A DNA stretch of 64,000 nt, taken from Hoeflea phototrophica DFL-43 (lineage in GTDB: Bacteria > Pseudomonadota > Alphaproteobacteria > Rhizobiales > Rhizobiaceae). Positions 41,146 through 50,092 of the stretch are shown here, in pieces; the stretch's first letter is position 1; each line of letters begins with the position of its first letter. The stretch is from positions 1-64,000 of the forward strand of contig NZ_CM002917.1 of assembly GCF_000154705.2 (NCBI RefSeq), given 5' to 3'. A program made the translations under genes and the position numbers. The notes below the pieces were generated by a model that saw only the letters and a program-made list of their open reading frames with translations, made no database searches and had not been told where the DNA came from.

Positions 41146-42069
41146 CTATTCCGCAGCTTCAGCTGGTGCCTCTTCGGCAGCTTCAGTCACGGGTGCTGGC
41201 AATGCGGCTGGAGCCGGGGCATCGAGCTTGAGGAAGATCCTGAGCAGACGGGCGATCGTCTCGGGCAGGTCGTGGCGGTGCACCACCATGTCGATCATGC
41301 CATGCTCAAGCAGATATTCGGATGTCTGGAAGCCTTCCGGCAGTTTCTCGCGGATGGTCTGCTCGATCACCCGTTTGCCGGCAAAGCAGATTTCCGCACC
41401 CGGTTCCGCAAGATGGATATCGCCAAGCATGGCGTAGGATGCTGAAACGCCACCGGTGGTCGGATTGGTCAGAACCACGATATAGGGCAGGCCGGCTTCT
41501 TTCAGCATTTCAACCGCCACAGTGGTGCGTGGCAATTGCATCAGCGACAGAATGCCTTCCTGCATCCGCGCGCCGCCCGAGGCAGGAAACATGACCAGCG
41601 GGCATTTGCGCTCGATTGCGGCTTCAAACGCCTGGATGATGGCCTCGCCTGCGCCAATACCAAGCGAACCGCCCATGAAGGAGAAATCATGCACGCAGGC
41701 AACAATGTCGACACCTCGCACTGCACCATGGCCAGCAACAACCGAATCCTCAAGACCGGTTTTAGCGCGATTTTCCCGCAGGCGGTCTGTGTATTTCTTT
41801 GAATCTCGGAATTTCAGCGGATCCTGCGGCACCTTCGGGGATGGCAGCAGCTCGTACTTTCCATCATCGAAAATATGCTTGAGGCGGGCTTCGGCCGACA
41901 TCTTCATGTGGTAGCCCGAGGCCGGGATCACGAAATGGTTTTCTTCCAGATCGTTGTGGAACACCATTTCCCCGGTTTCGGGGCACTTGATCCAGAGATT
42001 TTCCGGCACCTCGCGGCGGCCGAGCATCGAATTGATCTTGGGCCTGACGTAATTGGTGATCCAGTTCAC
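41146..42069 (-). CDS. accD: acetyl-CoA carboxylase carboxyltransferase subunit beta
   Basis: A 307-residue subunit that, with AccA, transfers the carboxyl group from biotin to acetyl-CoA in fatty acid synthesis. The crotonase-type core has the oxyanion-loop stretch [13 protein letters not shown] and [17 protein letters not shown]. The four-Cys zinc ribbon of the E. coli enzyme is not present: only the Cys of [11 protein letters not shown] remains. This is also so in other rhizobial AccD proteins. The C-terminus is a short Ala/Pro-rich tail. I choose the GTG at 42069 (NWITNYV follows) with GGAG eight bases upstream; the frame is open further upstream. Confidence 0.93.
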   Translation of the reverse strand: MNWITNYVRPKINSMLGRREVPENLWIKCPETGEMVFHNDLEENHFVIPASGYHMKMSAEARLKHIFDDGKYELLPSPKVPQDPLKFRDSKKYTDRLRENRAKTGLEDSVVAGHGAVRGVDIVACVHDFSFMGGSLGIGAGEAIIQAFEAAIERKCPLVMFPASGGARMQEGILSLMQLPRTTVAVEMLKEAGLPYIVVLTNPTTGGVSASYAMLGDIHLAEPGAEICFAGKRVIEQTIREKLPEGFQTSEYLLEHGMIDMVVHRHDLPETIARLLRIFLKLDAPAPAALPAPVTEAAEEAPAEAAE

Positions 42070-42156
42070 TGCGTAGTCTCCGGTTTGTCTTGGCTTTGGT
42101 GAGCTTGGCCCGGCATAGCCGGGTTCCAATGGTGCCGATATTGCTATGTGGGGGTG

Positions 42157-42996
42157 TTACTCGGCTGGCGCAAGCCGCGCCTCGCGAACCCCGGTCGCAA
42201 GCCCGCGCACCATTGTGGCGACACTTTCGACCGTATCGCTGGTTGCCTGGTTGTTGGCATCGAGCGTATTGGCGATCTGGTTAACGATCGCGGTGCCGAC
42301 CACCACGCCATCGGCTGACTTGCCGATCGCCCGTGCCTGTTCGGCGGTCTTTACCCCAAAGCCGACACAGATTGGCAGATCCGTATGGCTCTTGATCCGA
42401 TCGACCGCCGCGTTCACCTTGGTGGTATCGGCGATCGCCGAGCCTGTGATCCCAGTCATCGACACGTAATAGACAAAGCCAGAGGTGTTGCTCAGAACCC
42501 GTGGCAGACGCTTGTCGTCCGTGGTTGGCGTGGCCAGCCGGATAAAGTTGAGACCGGCCTTGAGGGCGGGGAGGCAAAGCTCCTCGTCCATCTCAGGGGG
42601 CAGATCAACCACGATCAGGCCATCAATACCGGCTTCGCGGGCGTCCACCAGAAAGCGCTCGACGCCATAGATGTAGATCGGGTTGTAGTAGCCCATCAGC
42701 ACGATCGGCGTCTCATTGTCGCCCTTGCGGAAATCCCGCGCCAGATCCAGCGTGCGGCTGAGCGTCTGGCCTGCCTTGAGCGCCCGCTGTCCGGCCATCT
42801 GGATTGCCGGGCCGTCCGCCATCGGGTCGGAGAACGGCATGCCGAGTTCGATTACATCGGACCCTGCACCGGGCAGCGCCTGCATGATTTTCAGCGATGT
42901 GTCGTAGTCCGGGTCGCCGCCCATGAAATAGGTCACCAGCGCCGGCCGGCCTTCGGCCTTGAGTTTCTCAAAACGGGTATCGATGCGAGTGGTCAT
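42157..42996 (-). CDS. trpA: tryptophan synthase alpha chain
   Basis: A 279-residue (beta/alpha)8 subunit that splits indole-3-glycerol phosphate and channels indole to TrpB. The catalytic Glu is in [17 protein letters not shown], and the Asp in [11 protein letters not shown]. The flexible loop and the [13 protein letters not shown] phosphate site are intact. The ATG at 42996 has GGAG eight bases upstream, three bases after the trpB stop. Confidence 0.96.
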   Translation of the reverse strand: MTTRIDTRFEKLKAEGRPALVTYFMGGDPDYDTSLKIMQALPGAGSDVIELGMPFSDPMADGPAIQMAGQRALKAGQTLSRTLDLARDFRKGDNETPIVLMGYYNPIYIYGVERFLVDAREAGIDGLIVVDLPPEMDEELCLPALKAGLNFIRLATPTTDDKRLPRVLSNTSGFVYYVSMTGITGSAIADTTKVNAAVDRIKSHTDLPICVGFGVKTAEQARAIGKSADGVVVGTAIVNQIANTLDANNQATSDTVESVATMVRGLATGVREARLAPAE

Positions 42997-42998
42997 TA

Positions 42999-44219
42999 TC
43001 AGAGCTCCACGCCGAGGATCTTGCCGACAGTGAAGATGTCCTTGTCGCCACGGCCACACAGGTTCATCACGATGATCTGGTCCTTGCCCATCTTCGGTGC
43101 GCGCTTGATCACTTCAGCCAGGGCATGGCTTGGTTCAAGTGCCGGGATGATCCCTTCAAGCCTGGTCAGCAGCTGGAAGGCTTCCAGGGCTTCATCATCC
43201 ATGACCGGCACATATTCAACGCGGCCTGAATCCTTGAGCCACGAATGCTCCGGACCGATGCCGGGATAATCAAGACCCGCGGAGATCGAGTGACCTTCCT
43301 CAATCTGGCCATCGCCATTCTGCAGCAGATAGGTGCGGTTGCCGTGCAGCACTCCGGGTGAGCCTGCCGTCAGCGATGCGCAATGCTCTTCGCCCTCCAG
43401 GCCCTTGCCGCCGGCCTCGACGCCGACGATCTGCACATCCTTGTCGTCCAGGAACGGATGAAACAGCCCGATTGCGTTGGAACCGCCGCCAACCGCAGCG
43501 ATCAGCATGTCCGGCAGGCGTCCTTCGAGAGCCAGCATCTGTTCGCGGGTCTCTTTGCCGATCACCGACTGGAAGGTGCGGACCATCTCCGGATAGGGAT
43601 GTGGGCCTGCGGCGGTGCCGATCAGGTAATAGGTGTCTTCAACATTGGTCACCCAGTCTCTGAGCGCCTCGTTCATCGCGTCTTTCAGCGTCCCGTGGCC
43701 GGAGCTCACCGGGTTGACCTTGGCGCCGAGCAATTTCATGCGGAACACATTCGGTGCCTGCCGCTGGACATCGGTGGCGCCCATATAGACTTCGCAAGGA
43801 TAGCCAAAGCGGGCCGCCACGGTGGCCGAAGCGACGCCATGCTGGCCGGCGCCGGTTTCGGCGATGATCCGGGTCTTGCCCATCCGCTTGGCGAGCAGGA
43901 TTTGCCCCACGCAATTGTTGATCTTGTGCGAACCGGTGTGGTTGAGCTCGTCACGCTTGAAGTAGATTTTCGCCCCGCCCAGATGCTCCGTGAGCCGCTC
44001 GGCGAAATACATCGGAGAAGGCCGTCCGGTGTAATGGGTGTTGAGATGCTCGAGTTCTGCCTGGAACGCCGGATCGGTCTTGGCCTTGGTCCATTCCTCT
44101 TCCAGCTCAAGGATCAGCGGCATCAGCGTTTCGGCGACAAAACGTCCGCCGAAAATACCGAACATGCCCTGTTCGTCGGGCCCGGTGCGGAACGAATTCG
44201 GATTGGATGGCTGGTTCAC
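42999..44219 (-). CDS. trpB: tryptophan synthase beta chain
   Basis: A 406-residue PLP enzyme condensing indole with serine. The PLP lysine is in [12 protein letters not shown], and the phosphate-binding loop is [15 protein letters not shown] set the start at the GTG at 44219 ([10 protein letters not shown] follows), with GGGAG eight bases upstream; this gives the usual length of the family. An upstream GTG at 44243 would overlap trpF and lacks a good ribosome binding site. Confidence 0.96.
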   Translation of the reverse strand: MNQPSNPNSFRTGPDEQGMFGIFGGRFVAETLMPLILELEEEWTKAKTDPAFQAELEHLNTHYTGRPSPMYFAERLTEHLGGAKIYFKRDELNHTGSHKINNCVGQILLAKRMGKTRIIAETGAGQHGVASATVAARFGYPCEVYMGATDVQRQAPNVFRMKLLGAKVNPVSSGHGTLKDAMNEALRDWVTNVEDTYYLIGTAAGPHPYPEMVRTFQSVIGKETREQMLALEGRLPDMLIAAVGGGSNAIGLFHPFLDDKDVQIVGVEAGGKGLEGEEHCASLTAGSPGVLHGNRTYLLQNGDGQIEEGHSISAGLDYPGIGPEHSWLKDSGRVEYVPVMDDEALEAFQLLTRLEGIIPALEPSHALAEVIKRAPKMGKDQIIVMNLCGRGDKDIFTVGKILGVEL

Positions 44220-44239
44220 TTCACTTACTCCCAAGAACG

Positions 44240-44905
44240 TCACTTCGGTGCGTTCGAAACTGCCTGGACGAAGGCGCCCATCATTGCGAGATCCTTGACG
44301 CCCGGGGCGCTTTCAACACCGGATGAAACATCGACGCCTGGTGCGCCGCTGATCCGGAGAGCTTCACCGACATTGTCCGTCGTCAGCCCACCGGAAAGCA
44401 TGTAACTAGCGGCCCCGTCAAGCGAGGAAAGGTCGCGCCCCGCAAGCAGTTGCCAATCAAAGCTTACACCATTGCCGCCGGGAAGGTCCGATCCCTTGGG
44501 TGGCTTGGCGTCAAACAGCATCCTGTCGGCAATGCCGTTGTAGACGGCTGCCCGGTCAAGATCGCCAGCGTCACGGACCGCCAGCGCCTTCATTACGGGC
44601 AATCCGTACCGTACCTTGAGTACGGAGAGGCGTTCCGGGGTTTCGGTACCATGCAACTGTAGCCAGTCCGGCTTCATCTGCTCAACGATTTCATCAAGCC
44701 CCGCATCGTCCATATCGACGGTCACGGCAACGGTTTTGAGTTCGCGCGCACGGGCTCGCTCGGCAAGTTGCCGCGCGTCGTCAACCGTGACATGGCGCGG
44801 GCTCTTGGGGAAAAAGATGAAACCCGCCATATCCGCCTTGAGATCGGCCGCGCGATCCACCGCTTCCGGCGTGCTCAGGCCGCAAATCTTGATCGGTATC
44901 GTCAT
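44240..44905 (-). CDS. trpF: phosphoribosylanthranilate isomerase
   Basis: A 221-residue (beta/alpha)8 isomerase for the third step of the tryptophan branch. The catalytic Cys is in [12 protein letters not shown], and the Asp in VTVDMDDAG. The C-terminal [13 protein letters not shown] and [16 protein letters not shown] phosphate-binding segments are complete. It is the first gene of the trpF-trpB-trpA-accD-folC run. TrpD, TrpC and TrpE are not in the window. The 109 bases before it show no clear attenuator. Confidence 0.95.
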   Translation of the reverse strand: MTIPIKICGLSTPEAVDRAADLKADMAGFIFFPKSPRHVTVDDARQLAERARARELKTVAVTVDMDDAGLDEIVEQMKPDWLQLHGTETPERLSVLKVRYGLPVMKALAVRDAGDLDRAAVYNGIADRMLFDAKPPKGSDLPGGNGVSFDWQLLAGRDLSSLDGAASYMLSGGLTTDNVGEALRISGAPGVDVSSGVESAPGVKDLAMMGAFVQAVSNAPK

Positions 44906-45014
44906 GGCGGCTGACCTCGCACAAATCGGCGTCAGAGTCGAGATGGTTGAGCCTTGCCCGACAGCTTGAAAGCCGAGTTTGGGGGATCACCAAAGACCAG
45001 AAATTGACGGTCGG

Positions 45015-45761
45015 CTAGAAAGTGACTGCGAACAGGCGGGATCCGTTCTGCTTGAGCCAGCGTTTGGCCTCGTTGGTGCGCGGACAAAGTGCCTTGCAGG
45101 TCGCCCAGAAATCCGGCCCGTGGTTCATCTCCTTGAGATGCGCCACTTCATGGGCGGCGAGATAGTCGATGACAAAGTCCGGCGCCATCGCAATCCGCCA
45201 GGAGAATGACAGATTGCCTTGCGATGTGCACGAGCCCCAACGGCTCTTGGTGTCCTTGTAGGAAATGGAGCGGACCGGCTTGCCCAAGGTCGCGGCGTGT
45301 TTGGCAACCAGCTGCTCCAACTCGCGCCTGGCGACCCGTTTGAGGTGATCGGCAACGCGGCGTCCGGTGTGTTCGGGGCTTCCCGACACCATCAGCGTTG
45401 GAACGCCGTCAATCTCGGTTTCCTCGGCCAGTCCACGCAATTTGCCTGTCATCTCGATCCGGTGCTCGACGCCGCGAATGACAATCTTGCCGATTTCGAT
45501 CAACGGACCTGTATCGCTCGCATTGGCAAGCCGGGTCATCAACCAGCCGTGGTGCCGGGTCAGAAAGGCATCAATTTCGTGGACAGCCAGCCCGCGCGGG
45601 ATCGTCAGCTTCAGCGCTTGGCCGCCAGGCTCGATGCGCAGTGTCATGCGGGTGGCGCGGGCATTCTCGCGAATGGTCAACGGCAGCTCACGGCCATTCA
45701 CAGTAACACTGTCAGGCCGTTGGGCGGACGATCTTTGAAGAGTGCGGGCCAATCCGAACAT
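45015..45761 (-). CDS. YgjP-like zinc metallopeptidase (M48/DUF45)
   Basis: A 248-residue protein of the YgjP/WLM-type DUF45 metallopeptidase family. The zinc motif is AAHEVAHLKEMNHGPDFW near residue 200, with HExxH and a third ligand in NHGPDF. The preceding YKDTKSRWGSCTSQGNLSFSW (positions about 167-187) is the second family signature. There are no membrane segments, so it is cytoplasmic, unlike HtpX-type M48 enzymes. Its substrate is unknown. A hairpin terminator lies between it and the DUF2852 gene upstream. Confidence 0.85.
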   Translation of the reverse strand: MFGLARTLQRSSAQRPDSVTVNGRELPLTIRENARATRMTLRIEPGGQALKLTIPRGLAVHEIDAFLTRHHGWLMTRLANASDTGPLIEIGKIVIRGVEHRIEMTGKLRGLAEETEIDGVPTLMVSGSPEHTGRRVADHLKRVARRELEQLVAKHAATLGKPVRSISYKDTKSRWGSCTSQGNLSFSWRIAMAPDFVIDYLAAHEVAHLKEMNHGPDFWATCKALCPRTNEAKRWLKQNGSRLFAVTF

Positions 45762-45825
45762 AAGAAGGCTTCTACCCGATTCGGCTTCAGGATTGAGCGG
45801 TTTTTGCTGATTGAGCTGGAACCAA

Positions 45826-45853
45826 AAACGGCGCCCTCGAAGGAGCGCCGTTT
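45826..45853 (-). terminator. rho-independent terminator after the DUF2852 gene
   Basis: AAACGGCGC at 45826-45834 pairs with GCGCCGTTT at 45845-45853. Read on the minus strand, the stem is followed by a T run, which suits the end of the DUF2852 gene. Confidence 0.75.
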
Positions 45854-45876
45854 GTCATACCGTGGGGGACCGGCGA

Positions 45877-46311
45877 TCAGCCATCGATTTCGGGAACCGA
45901 TCGGCCTTTCTTGGTCTTGCTCTGGCGCGCCTGGCGGTCAGCCATGAACTGCTCGAACTCCTGGCGGTCACGCGCCATGCGCAGATCGCGCATGTGCTGA
46001 TCGAACTCCGTGCGCATTTCATCAAGCTTCTTGCGCTCTTCGTCGAGCCGCGAAAGCTCGTTGTCGCGCCAGTCGTCGAACGCTGCATTTCCACTGCTTG
46101 CATAGGTGCCATGGCCGCTCTTCTTGCGGAACGACGAGGCAAGATCATCGGTGGCGCGGTTCACGTCAGCCTTGAACGTGTCGAGCCGGTCACCCCAGAT
46201 GATATAGGCCAGCATGGCCAGGCCCAATGGCCAGAAAACCATGAAGCCCAGAACCATCAGGGCAATGGTTGCCGGCGTCCATGCCGGGCGGATCAATGCG
46301 GTTTGTGTCAT
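45877..46311 (-). CDS. DUF2852 membrane protein
   Basis: A 144-residue protein with one or two hydrophobic segments at residues 14-40 (TIALMVLGFMVFWPLGLAML) and a long charged, probably coiled-coil C-terminal part (residues 85-130, rich in Glu, Arg and Asp). It matches DUF2852 of alphaproteobacteria, which has no known function. The next gene upstream on the same strand, phaZ, ends 162 bases away. Confidence 0.75.
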   Translation of the reverse strand: MTQTALIRPAWTPATIALMVLGFMVFWPLGLAMLAYIIWGDRLDTFKADVNRATDDLASSFRKKSGHGTYASSGNAAFDDWRDNELSRLDEERKKLDEMRTEFDQHMRDLRMARDRQEFEQFMADRQARQSKTKKGRSVPEIDG

Positions 46312-46473
46312 CGGGTAAACCTCATTCAGTCAAAGGGAAGCGGGGATCGTTCCCTTGTGAATTTGATGTGGTATGGCCCGGGTGGCGATTCAAGAAATCA
46401 GCCACACGATTCCGATAACGCTCTGTAATTACTCAGAGTAATTCGATGATTAAAATGCCTCATAAGCTCTGGA

Positions 46474-47757
46474 TCAGGCGCTTTTTCCGCCCTTGATCAG
46501 CTTCGGTGCGCCCCGCTTGGCCCGGTTTGCCTTGCCGTGGGAGCGCATGAAATCGAGGATCCGCGGTGCGATTTCGGCGCGGAACCGCGACCCGTTGAAG
46601 ACGCCATAATGCCCGACCTTTGGCTGTACATAATGGTAGCGCATCTCGTCGGGAATATTCGGGCAGATGGTCTGCGCCGCTTCGGTCTGGCCCAGGCCGG
46701 AGATGTCATCGTTCTCGCCCTCGACAGTCAGCAGCGCGACGTTTCGGATCGCTGTGGTGTCGACCTTGCGGCCGCGATGCATCATTTCGCCCTTGGGCAG
46801 CGAATGCTTGATGAAAACCGTGTCGACCGTCTGCAGGTAGAATTCGGCGGTCATATCCATGACTGCGAGATACTCGTCATAGAAGTCGCGATGACGCTCG
46901 GCCGAATCGCCATCGTCCTTGACCAGGTGCAGGAAGAAATCCTTTTGCGCGATCATGTGGCGGTCGAGGTTCATCGTCATGAAGCCCGAGAGCTGCAGAA
47001 ACCCGGGATAGACCGCGCGGGTAAACCCGGGCAGCGGCCACGGCACCTGCATGATGACATTTTCTTCAAACCATTCGATCGGCTTGGTTTGCGCCAGTTC
47101 ATTGACGCCGGTCGGGTTGATCCGGGTGTCGATCGGACCGCCCATCAAGGTCATGGAGGACGGCGCGAATTTATCACCGCTCTCTTCCATGATTGCGACC
47201 GCGGCCAGAACCGGCACGGAGGGTTGGCACACCGCGAGCACATGGGTGTCGGGACCGAGCGCGTGCAGCATCGAAATGACATAGTCAATGTAATCATCGA
47301 GGTCGAAACGTCCCTCGGACAGCGGAACCATGCGGGCGTCTGTCCAATCGGTGATGTAGACTTCCGCCTTGGGCAGCAGTGTTTCGACAGTGCCGCGCAA
47401 AAGGGTCGCGTAATGGCCGGACATCGGGGCAACGATCAGGATCTTTGGATCCGGGCGATGATTGGCTGGCAGCGTCCGCTCGAAATGGATCAGATCGCAA
47501 AACGGCCGCGACCAGACCACTTTCTCGTGCACCGACACCTTTCCGGAGTTCAGCGATGTCTCGTTGAGGCCGAATTCAGGTTTGCTGTAACGCCGCGTTG
47601 TGCGCTCGAACAACTCAAAGCCAGCGCCCATGGCCCGGCCAAAAGGGGTATGGGAAAGAGGGTTGATCGGATTTCTGAACGCCAGGCGCATAGCGTCGGC
47701 ATAGGCGCGCATCGGCGCGACTGCCGCATGATTAAGCTCGTACATCTGATAGAACAT
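46474..47757 (-). CDS. phaZ: intracellular polyhydroxyalkanoate depolymerase
   Basis: A 427-residue alpha/beta-hydrolase that breaks down stored polyhydroxybutyrate granules. The nucleophile lies in LAVCQPSVPVLA; it is a Cys in place of the lipase Ser, as in the Ralstonia PhaZ1 type of intracellular depolymerase. The terminal His lies in QPKVGHYGVFNGSRFR. There is no signal peptide. I start at the ATG at 47757, with AGGGG nine bases upstream. A PhaR-like operator lies at 47877-47893 in its upstream region. No other pha gene is in the window. Confidence 0.92.
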   Translation of the reverse strand: MFYQMYELNHAAVAPMRAYADAMRLAFRNPINPLSHTPFGRAMGAGFELFERTTRRYSKPEFGLNETSLNSGKVSVHEKVVWSRPFCDLIHFERTLPANHRPDPKILIVAPMSGHYATLLRGTVETLLPKAEVYITDWTDARMVPLSEGRFDLDDYIDYVISMLHALGPDTHVLAVCQPSVPVLAAVAIMEESGDKFAPSSMTLMGGPIDTRINPTGVNELAQTKPIEWFEENVIMQVPWPLPGFTRAVYPGFLQLSGFMTMNLDRHMIAQKDFFLHLVKDDGDSAERHRDFYDEYLAVMDMTAEFYLQTVDTVFIKHSLPKGEMMHRGRKVDTTAIRNVALLTVEGENDDISGLGQTEAAQTICPNIPDEMRYHYVQPKVGHYGVFNGSRFRAEIAPRILDFMRSHGKANRAKRGAPKLIKGGKSA

Positions 47758-47876
47758 GATCAATTGCCCCTATTTCCGGCAGGATGGCTGCCTGGTTCCC
47801 GCCATTATGCATGTCATTACCTTTACGGAGCCTGACTTCTTGCAGCGCGCAACCAAAGAAAGACCCTATCATGCTT

Positions 47877-47893
47877 TTGTTGCATTGCAACAA
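47877..47893. promoter_or_regulatory. PhaR-like palindromic operator upstream of phaZ
   Basis: TTGTTGC and GCAACAA form perfect seven-base arms around ATT. Palindromes of this TGC/GCA type are bound by the polyhydroxyalkanoate-responsive repressor PhaR (AniA) in alphaproteobacteria. The site is 120 bases before the phaZ start, and the gene's function supports the assignment. PhaR itself is not in the window. Confidence 0.6.
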
Positions 47894-47942
47894 CGGGGCC
47901 CTTCGAAAGGGGCAACTACGACTATCTGATGAAATCGGGAGA

Positions 47943-47964
47943 ACGGGCCCTGTTCGGGGCCCGT
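47943..47964 (-). terminator. probable terminator after the epimerase gene
   Basis: ACGGGCCC at 47943-47950 pairs with GGGCCCGT at 47957-47964 around a six-base loop, 18 bases beyond the stop of the epimerase gene on the minus strand. The following T run is short, so efficiency is uncertain. Confidence 0.5.
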
Positions 47965-47981
47965 GCTGTCTGCACTGCCGG

Positions 47982-48941
47982 TCAGGCAACCAGATTGGAT
48001 TTTGTCGTGGCGAAACCCAGTTCCGCCAGCGCTTCGGCGATGGCTGTGTCCGGTGAGGTCTTTGCAAGCGGGCCAATGGCTGCTTCCAGCCTCTTGCCTG
48101 ACAGGCGATGTGGCGTGAACCAGAGATAGGACACCTCGACGACCTCTCGCCACTTGGGGACCACCAGCCCGGCCGCGCGCAACAGCAGCCAGGGAATGCT
48201 GGAACGCTTCAGCGACTTGCCACCAAGAGCCTTTTCGATGAGTTTTTTCATTTGCGTGCCGCTTAAAGTGTGACCTTCGAACGTGTAAGTCGCAAAGCCG
48301 CTTCCATCGCCTCCCGTTTCCGCAATTTTAACGAAGGTTTCCGCAAGGTCTGGCAGGTAGGCCCAGGCATGATCGATATCCATCGCGCCCGGCCAGGTGA
48401 AGATGCCCTTGTCGAGCTTTACGGTAATCCCAAGATCGAACCAAGCGCCACGTCCGTCGCCGCCGTAGAAATCACCGGCCCGCACGATCGTGGTTTTCAC
48501 TCCGTCTCCCGCGGCCCGCTCAAAAGTCTTCTCCATGGCATTGCGGATCATACCCTTGCCAGTATCGCCTGGCATCGGTGTGGTCTCGTCGGCGATGGCA
48601 GGAATGCTCCGGCCGTAATTGTAGACATTGCCTGCAAGCAGATGCAGCGCGCCGGTCGCCTTGGCTGCCGCAATCACATTGGCGGTGAACACGGGAACTA
48701 TTTCCGCCCAGTCGGTATAGACCGGGTTGAGGCCGTTGAAGATCACATCTGCGCCGCGGCAGGCGGCAATCAGCGCGGCCTGATCCATCGCGTCGGCAGA
48801 ACGGCCTTCTGCCCGGGCCAAACCCTGGGGAAGCTTGCCGTCACGGGTCACGGCGATGACCCGCCAGTTCCGATCAAGAAAAGTGCGCGCGACAACCCGG
48901 CTCACCCGGCCGCGCGCTCCGAGAACTGCAATGGTTTTCAT
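47982..48941 (-). CDS. NAD(P)-binding epimerase/reductase-like protein
   Basis: A 319-residue protein of the atypical or extended short-chain dehydrogenase superfamily. The Rossmann motif is IAVLGARGRVSRVVART, a variant of GxxGxxG. LAGNVYNYGRS holds a Tyr in the region of the usual YxxxK. A sugar epimerase or a quinone-oxidoreductase-like reductase are both possible; the substrate cannot be told. Three ATGs follow one another; the last one (48941) has AGGAG at six bases. It is divergent from a LysR gene, which probably controls it. Confidence 0.7.
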   Translation of the reverse strand: MKTIAVLGARGRVSRVVARTFLDRNWRVIAVTRDGKLPQGLARAEGRSADAMDQAALIAACRGADVIFNGLNPVYTDWAEIVPVFTANVIAAAKATGALHLLAGNVYNYGRSIPAIADETTPMPGDTGKGMIRNAMEKTFERAAGDGVKTTIVRAGDFYGGDGRGAWFDLGITVKLDKGIFTWPGAMDIDHAWAYLPDLAETFVKIAETGGDGSGFATYTFEGHTLSGTQMKKLIEKALGGKSLKRSSIPWLLLRAAGLVVPKWREVVEVSYLWFTPHRLSGKRLEAAIGPLAKTSPDTAIAEALAELGFATTKSNLVA

Positions 48942-48982
48942 CATCATCTCCTGTGTTGAATGGATGATGCCATCTTCATTCA

Positions 48983-49014
48983 TTCATATTATTTTGAACA
49001 TTGACCAAAAATGT
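48983..49014. promoter_or_regulatory. candidate LysR-type operators
   Basis: In this short AT-rich gap between divergent genes, TTCA (48983-48986) and TGAA (48995-48998) form an interrupted dyad, and ACATT (48998-49002) with AATGT (49010-49014) a second. LysR regulators commonly bind such dyads between their own gene and a divergent target. Nothing shows which dyad is used. Confidence 0.4.
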
Positions 49015-49058
49015 AAGGTAACCATTCAAAAAAGAATGGGCATGAGGATATCGAACCG

Positions 49059-49940
49059 ATGGACTGGAACCTGTTGCGTAGCTTCCTGGCTGTGGCTGAG
49101 ACCGGAAGCCTGACGGCTGCAGCGGTGCGGCTTGGTATGAGCCAGCCGTCAATCGGACGGCATATCGCCGAGTTGGAGCGGTTGCTGGATATGCAATTGT
49201 TCCGGCGCGGCCCGCGCGGACAGGAACTCAACGAGCGCGGCCTGGATCTGCTCAACGAGGTACGGCGGATGGGCGATGCAGCTGACGCCCTGTCGCGTAT
49301 CGCGCTTGGCCATTCCCAAAGCCTGACCGGCACCGTGAGGGTAACCGCCAGCGAGGTGATTGGTGCTCTTGTGCTGCCCCGGCTTGTTGCGGAACTGCGG
49401 CAGCAGGAGCCATTGATCGAGATCGAGATCGTCGCCTCGAACAGCCTTGGCAATCTTTTGAAACGCGACGCTGACATCGCCATTCGCATGACCAGGCCGC
49501 AACAGCTGGATCTGGTGATCCGCCATATCGGCGACATTCCATTGGTGCCATGCGCCAGTTCGGACTATTTCGCCCGGGCCGGCAAGCCGCAGCGGTTGGA
49601 GGATCTCGCCGCGCATGAGTTGATTGGTTACGACCGTTCCGACGGGATCATTGCCGGCTTGGCCAGAGCCGGCATCAAAATCAACCGGTCGTCCTTCAAG
49701 GTCCGTTCCGACAATCATCTGGTGTTGTGGGAAGCGCTGCGCGCCGGAGCAGGGATCAGCTTCGCGCAAGCGCCTCTTGTGGCAGGTGATCCTGACCTCG
49801 AAACATGCCTCGAAGATATGGAGCTTCCCCGGCTGGAAACCTATTTGACCATGCACAGCGATCTCCGGCACAGCCCGCGCATACGCTATGTCGCGGACTA
49901 TCTCTTCAAGGCCATGCGTAACTACGCATCGGCAGGTTGA
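49059..49940 (+). CDS. LysR-family transcriptional regulator
   Basis: A 293-residue regulator. The helix-turn-helix is at residues 4-60 (FLAVAETGSLTAAAVRLGMS and SQPSIGRHIAELE), followed by the linker helix and a two-lobed periplasmic-binding-like effector domain from about residue 90. It belongs to the group whose members often govern a divergent oxidoreductase; here that is the epimerase-like gene. The inducer is unknown. Confidence 0.9.
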   Translation: MDWNLLRSFLAVAETGSLTAAAVRLGMSQPSIGRHIAELERLLDMQLFRRGPRGQELNERGLDLLNEVRRMGDAADALSRIALGHSQSLTGTVRVTASEVIGALVLPRLVAELRQQEPLIEIEIVASNSLGNLLKRDADIAIRMTRPQQLDLVIRHIGDIPLVPCASSDYFARAGKPQRLEDLAAHELIGYDRSDGIIAGLARAGIKINRSSFKVRSDNHLVLWEALRAGAGISFAQAPLVAGDPDLETCLEDMELPRLETYLTMHSDLRHSPRIRYVADYLFKAMRNYASAG

Positions 49941-50092
49941 AATGGCTGAAACGGATCCCGCAAACCGGCTGCTGCTGGGTGCCTCAAATTGAAACTGGCA
50001 TTGTCCCTATCCATGGTGTGGAACTGGCTGTAGTCATTCGGCAGGGCCAAAGCTAAGGCAAGGAACCGCGGTGCAGCTGAGGAGCGATAGCG

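Noticed and set aside
46427..46443. AATTACT-CAG-AGTAATT inverted repeat after phaZ
   Set aside because: The arms are AT-only apart from one pair, with no T run on the minus strand, so a terminator call is not supported.
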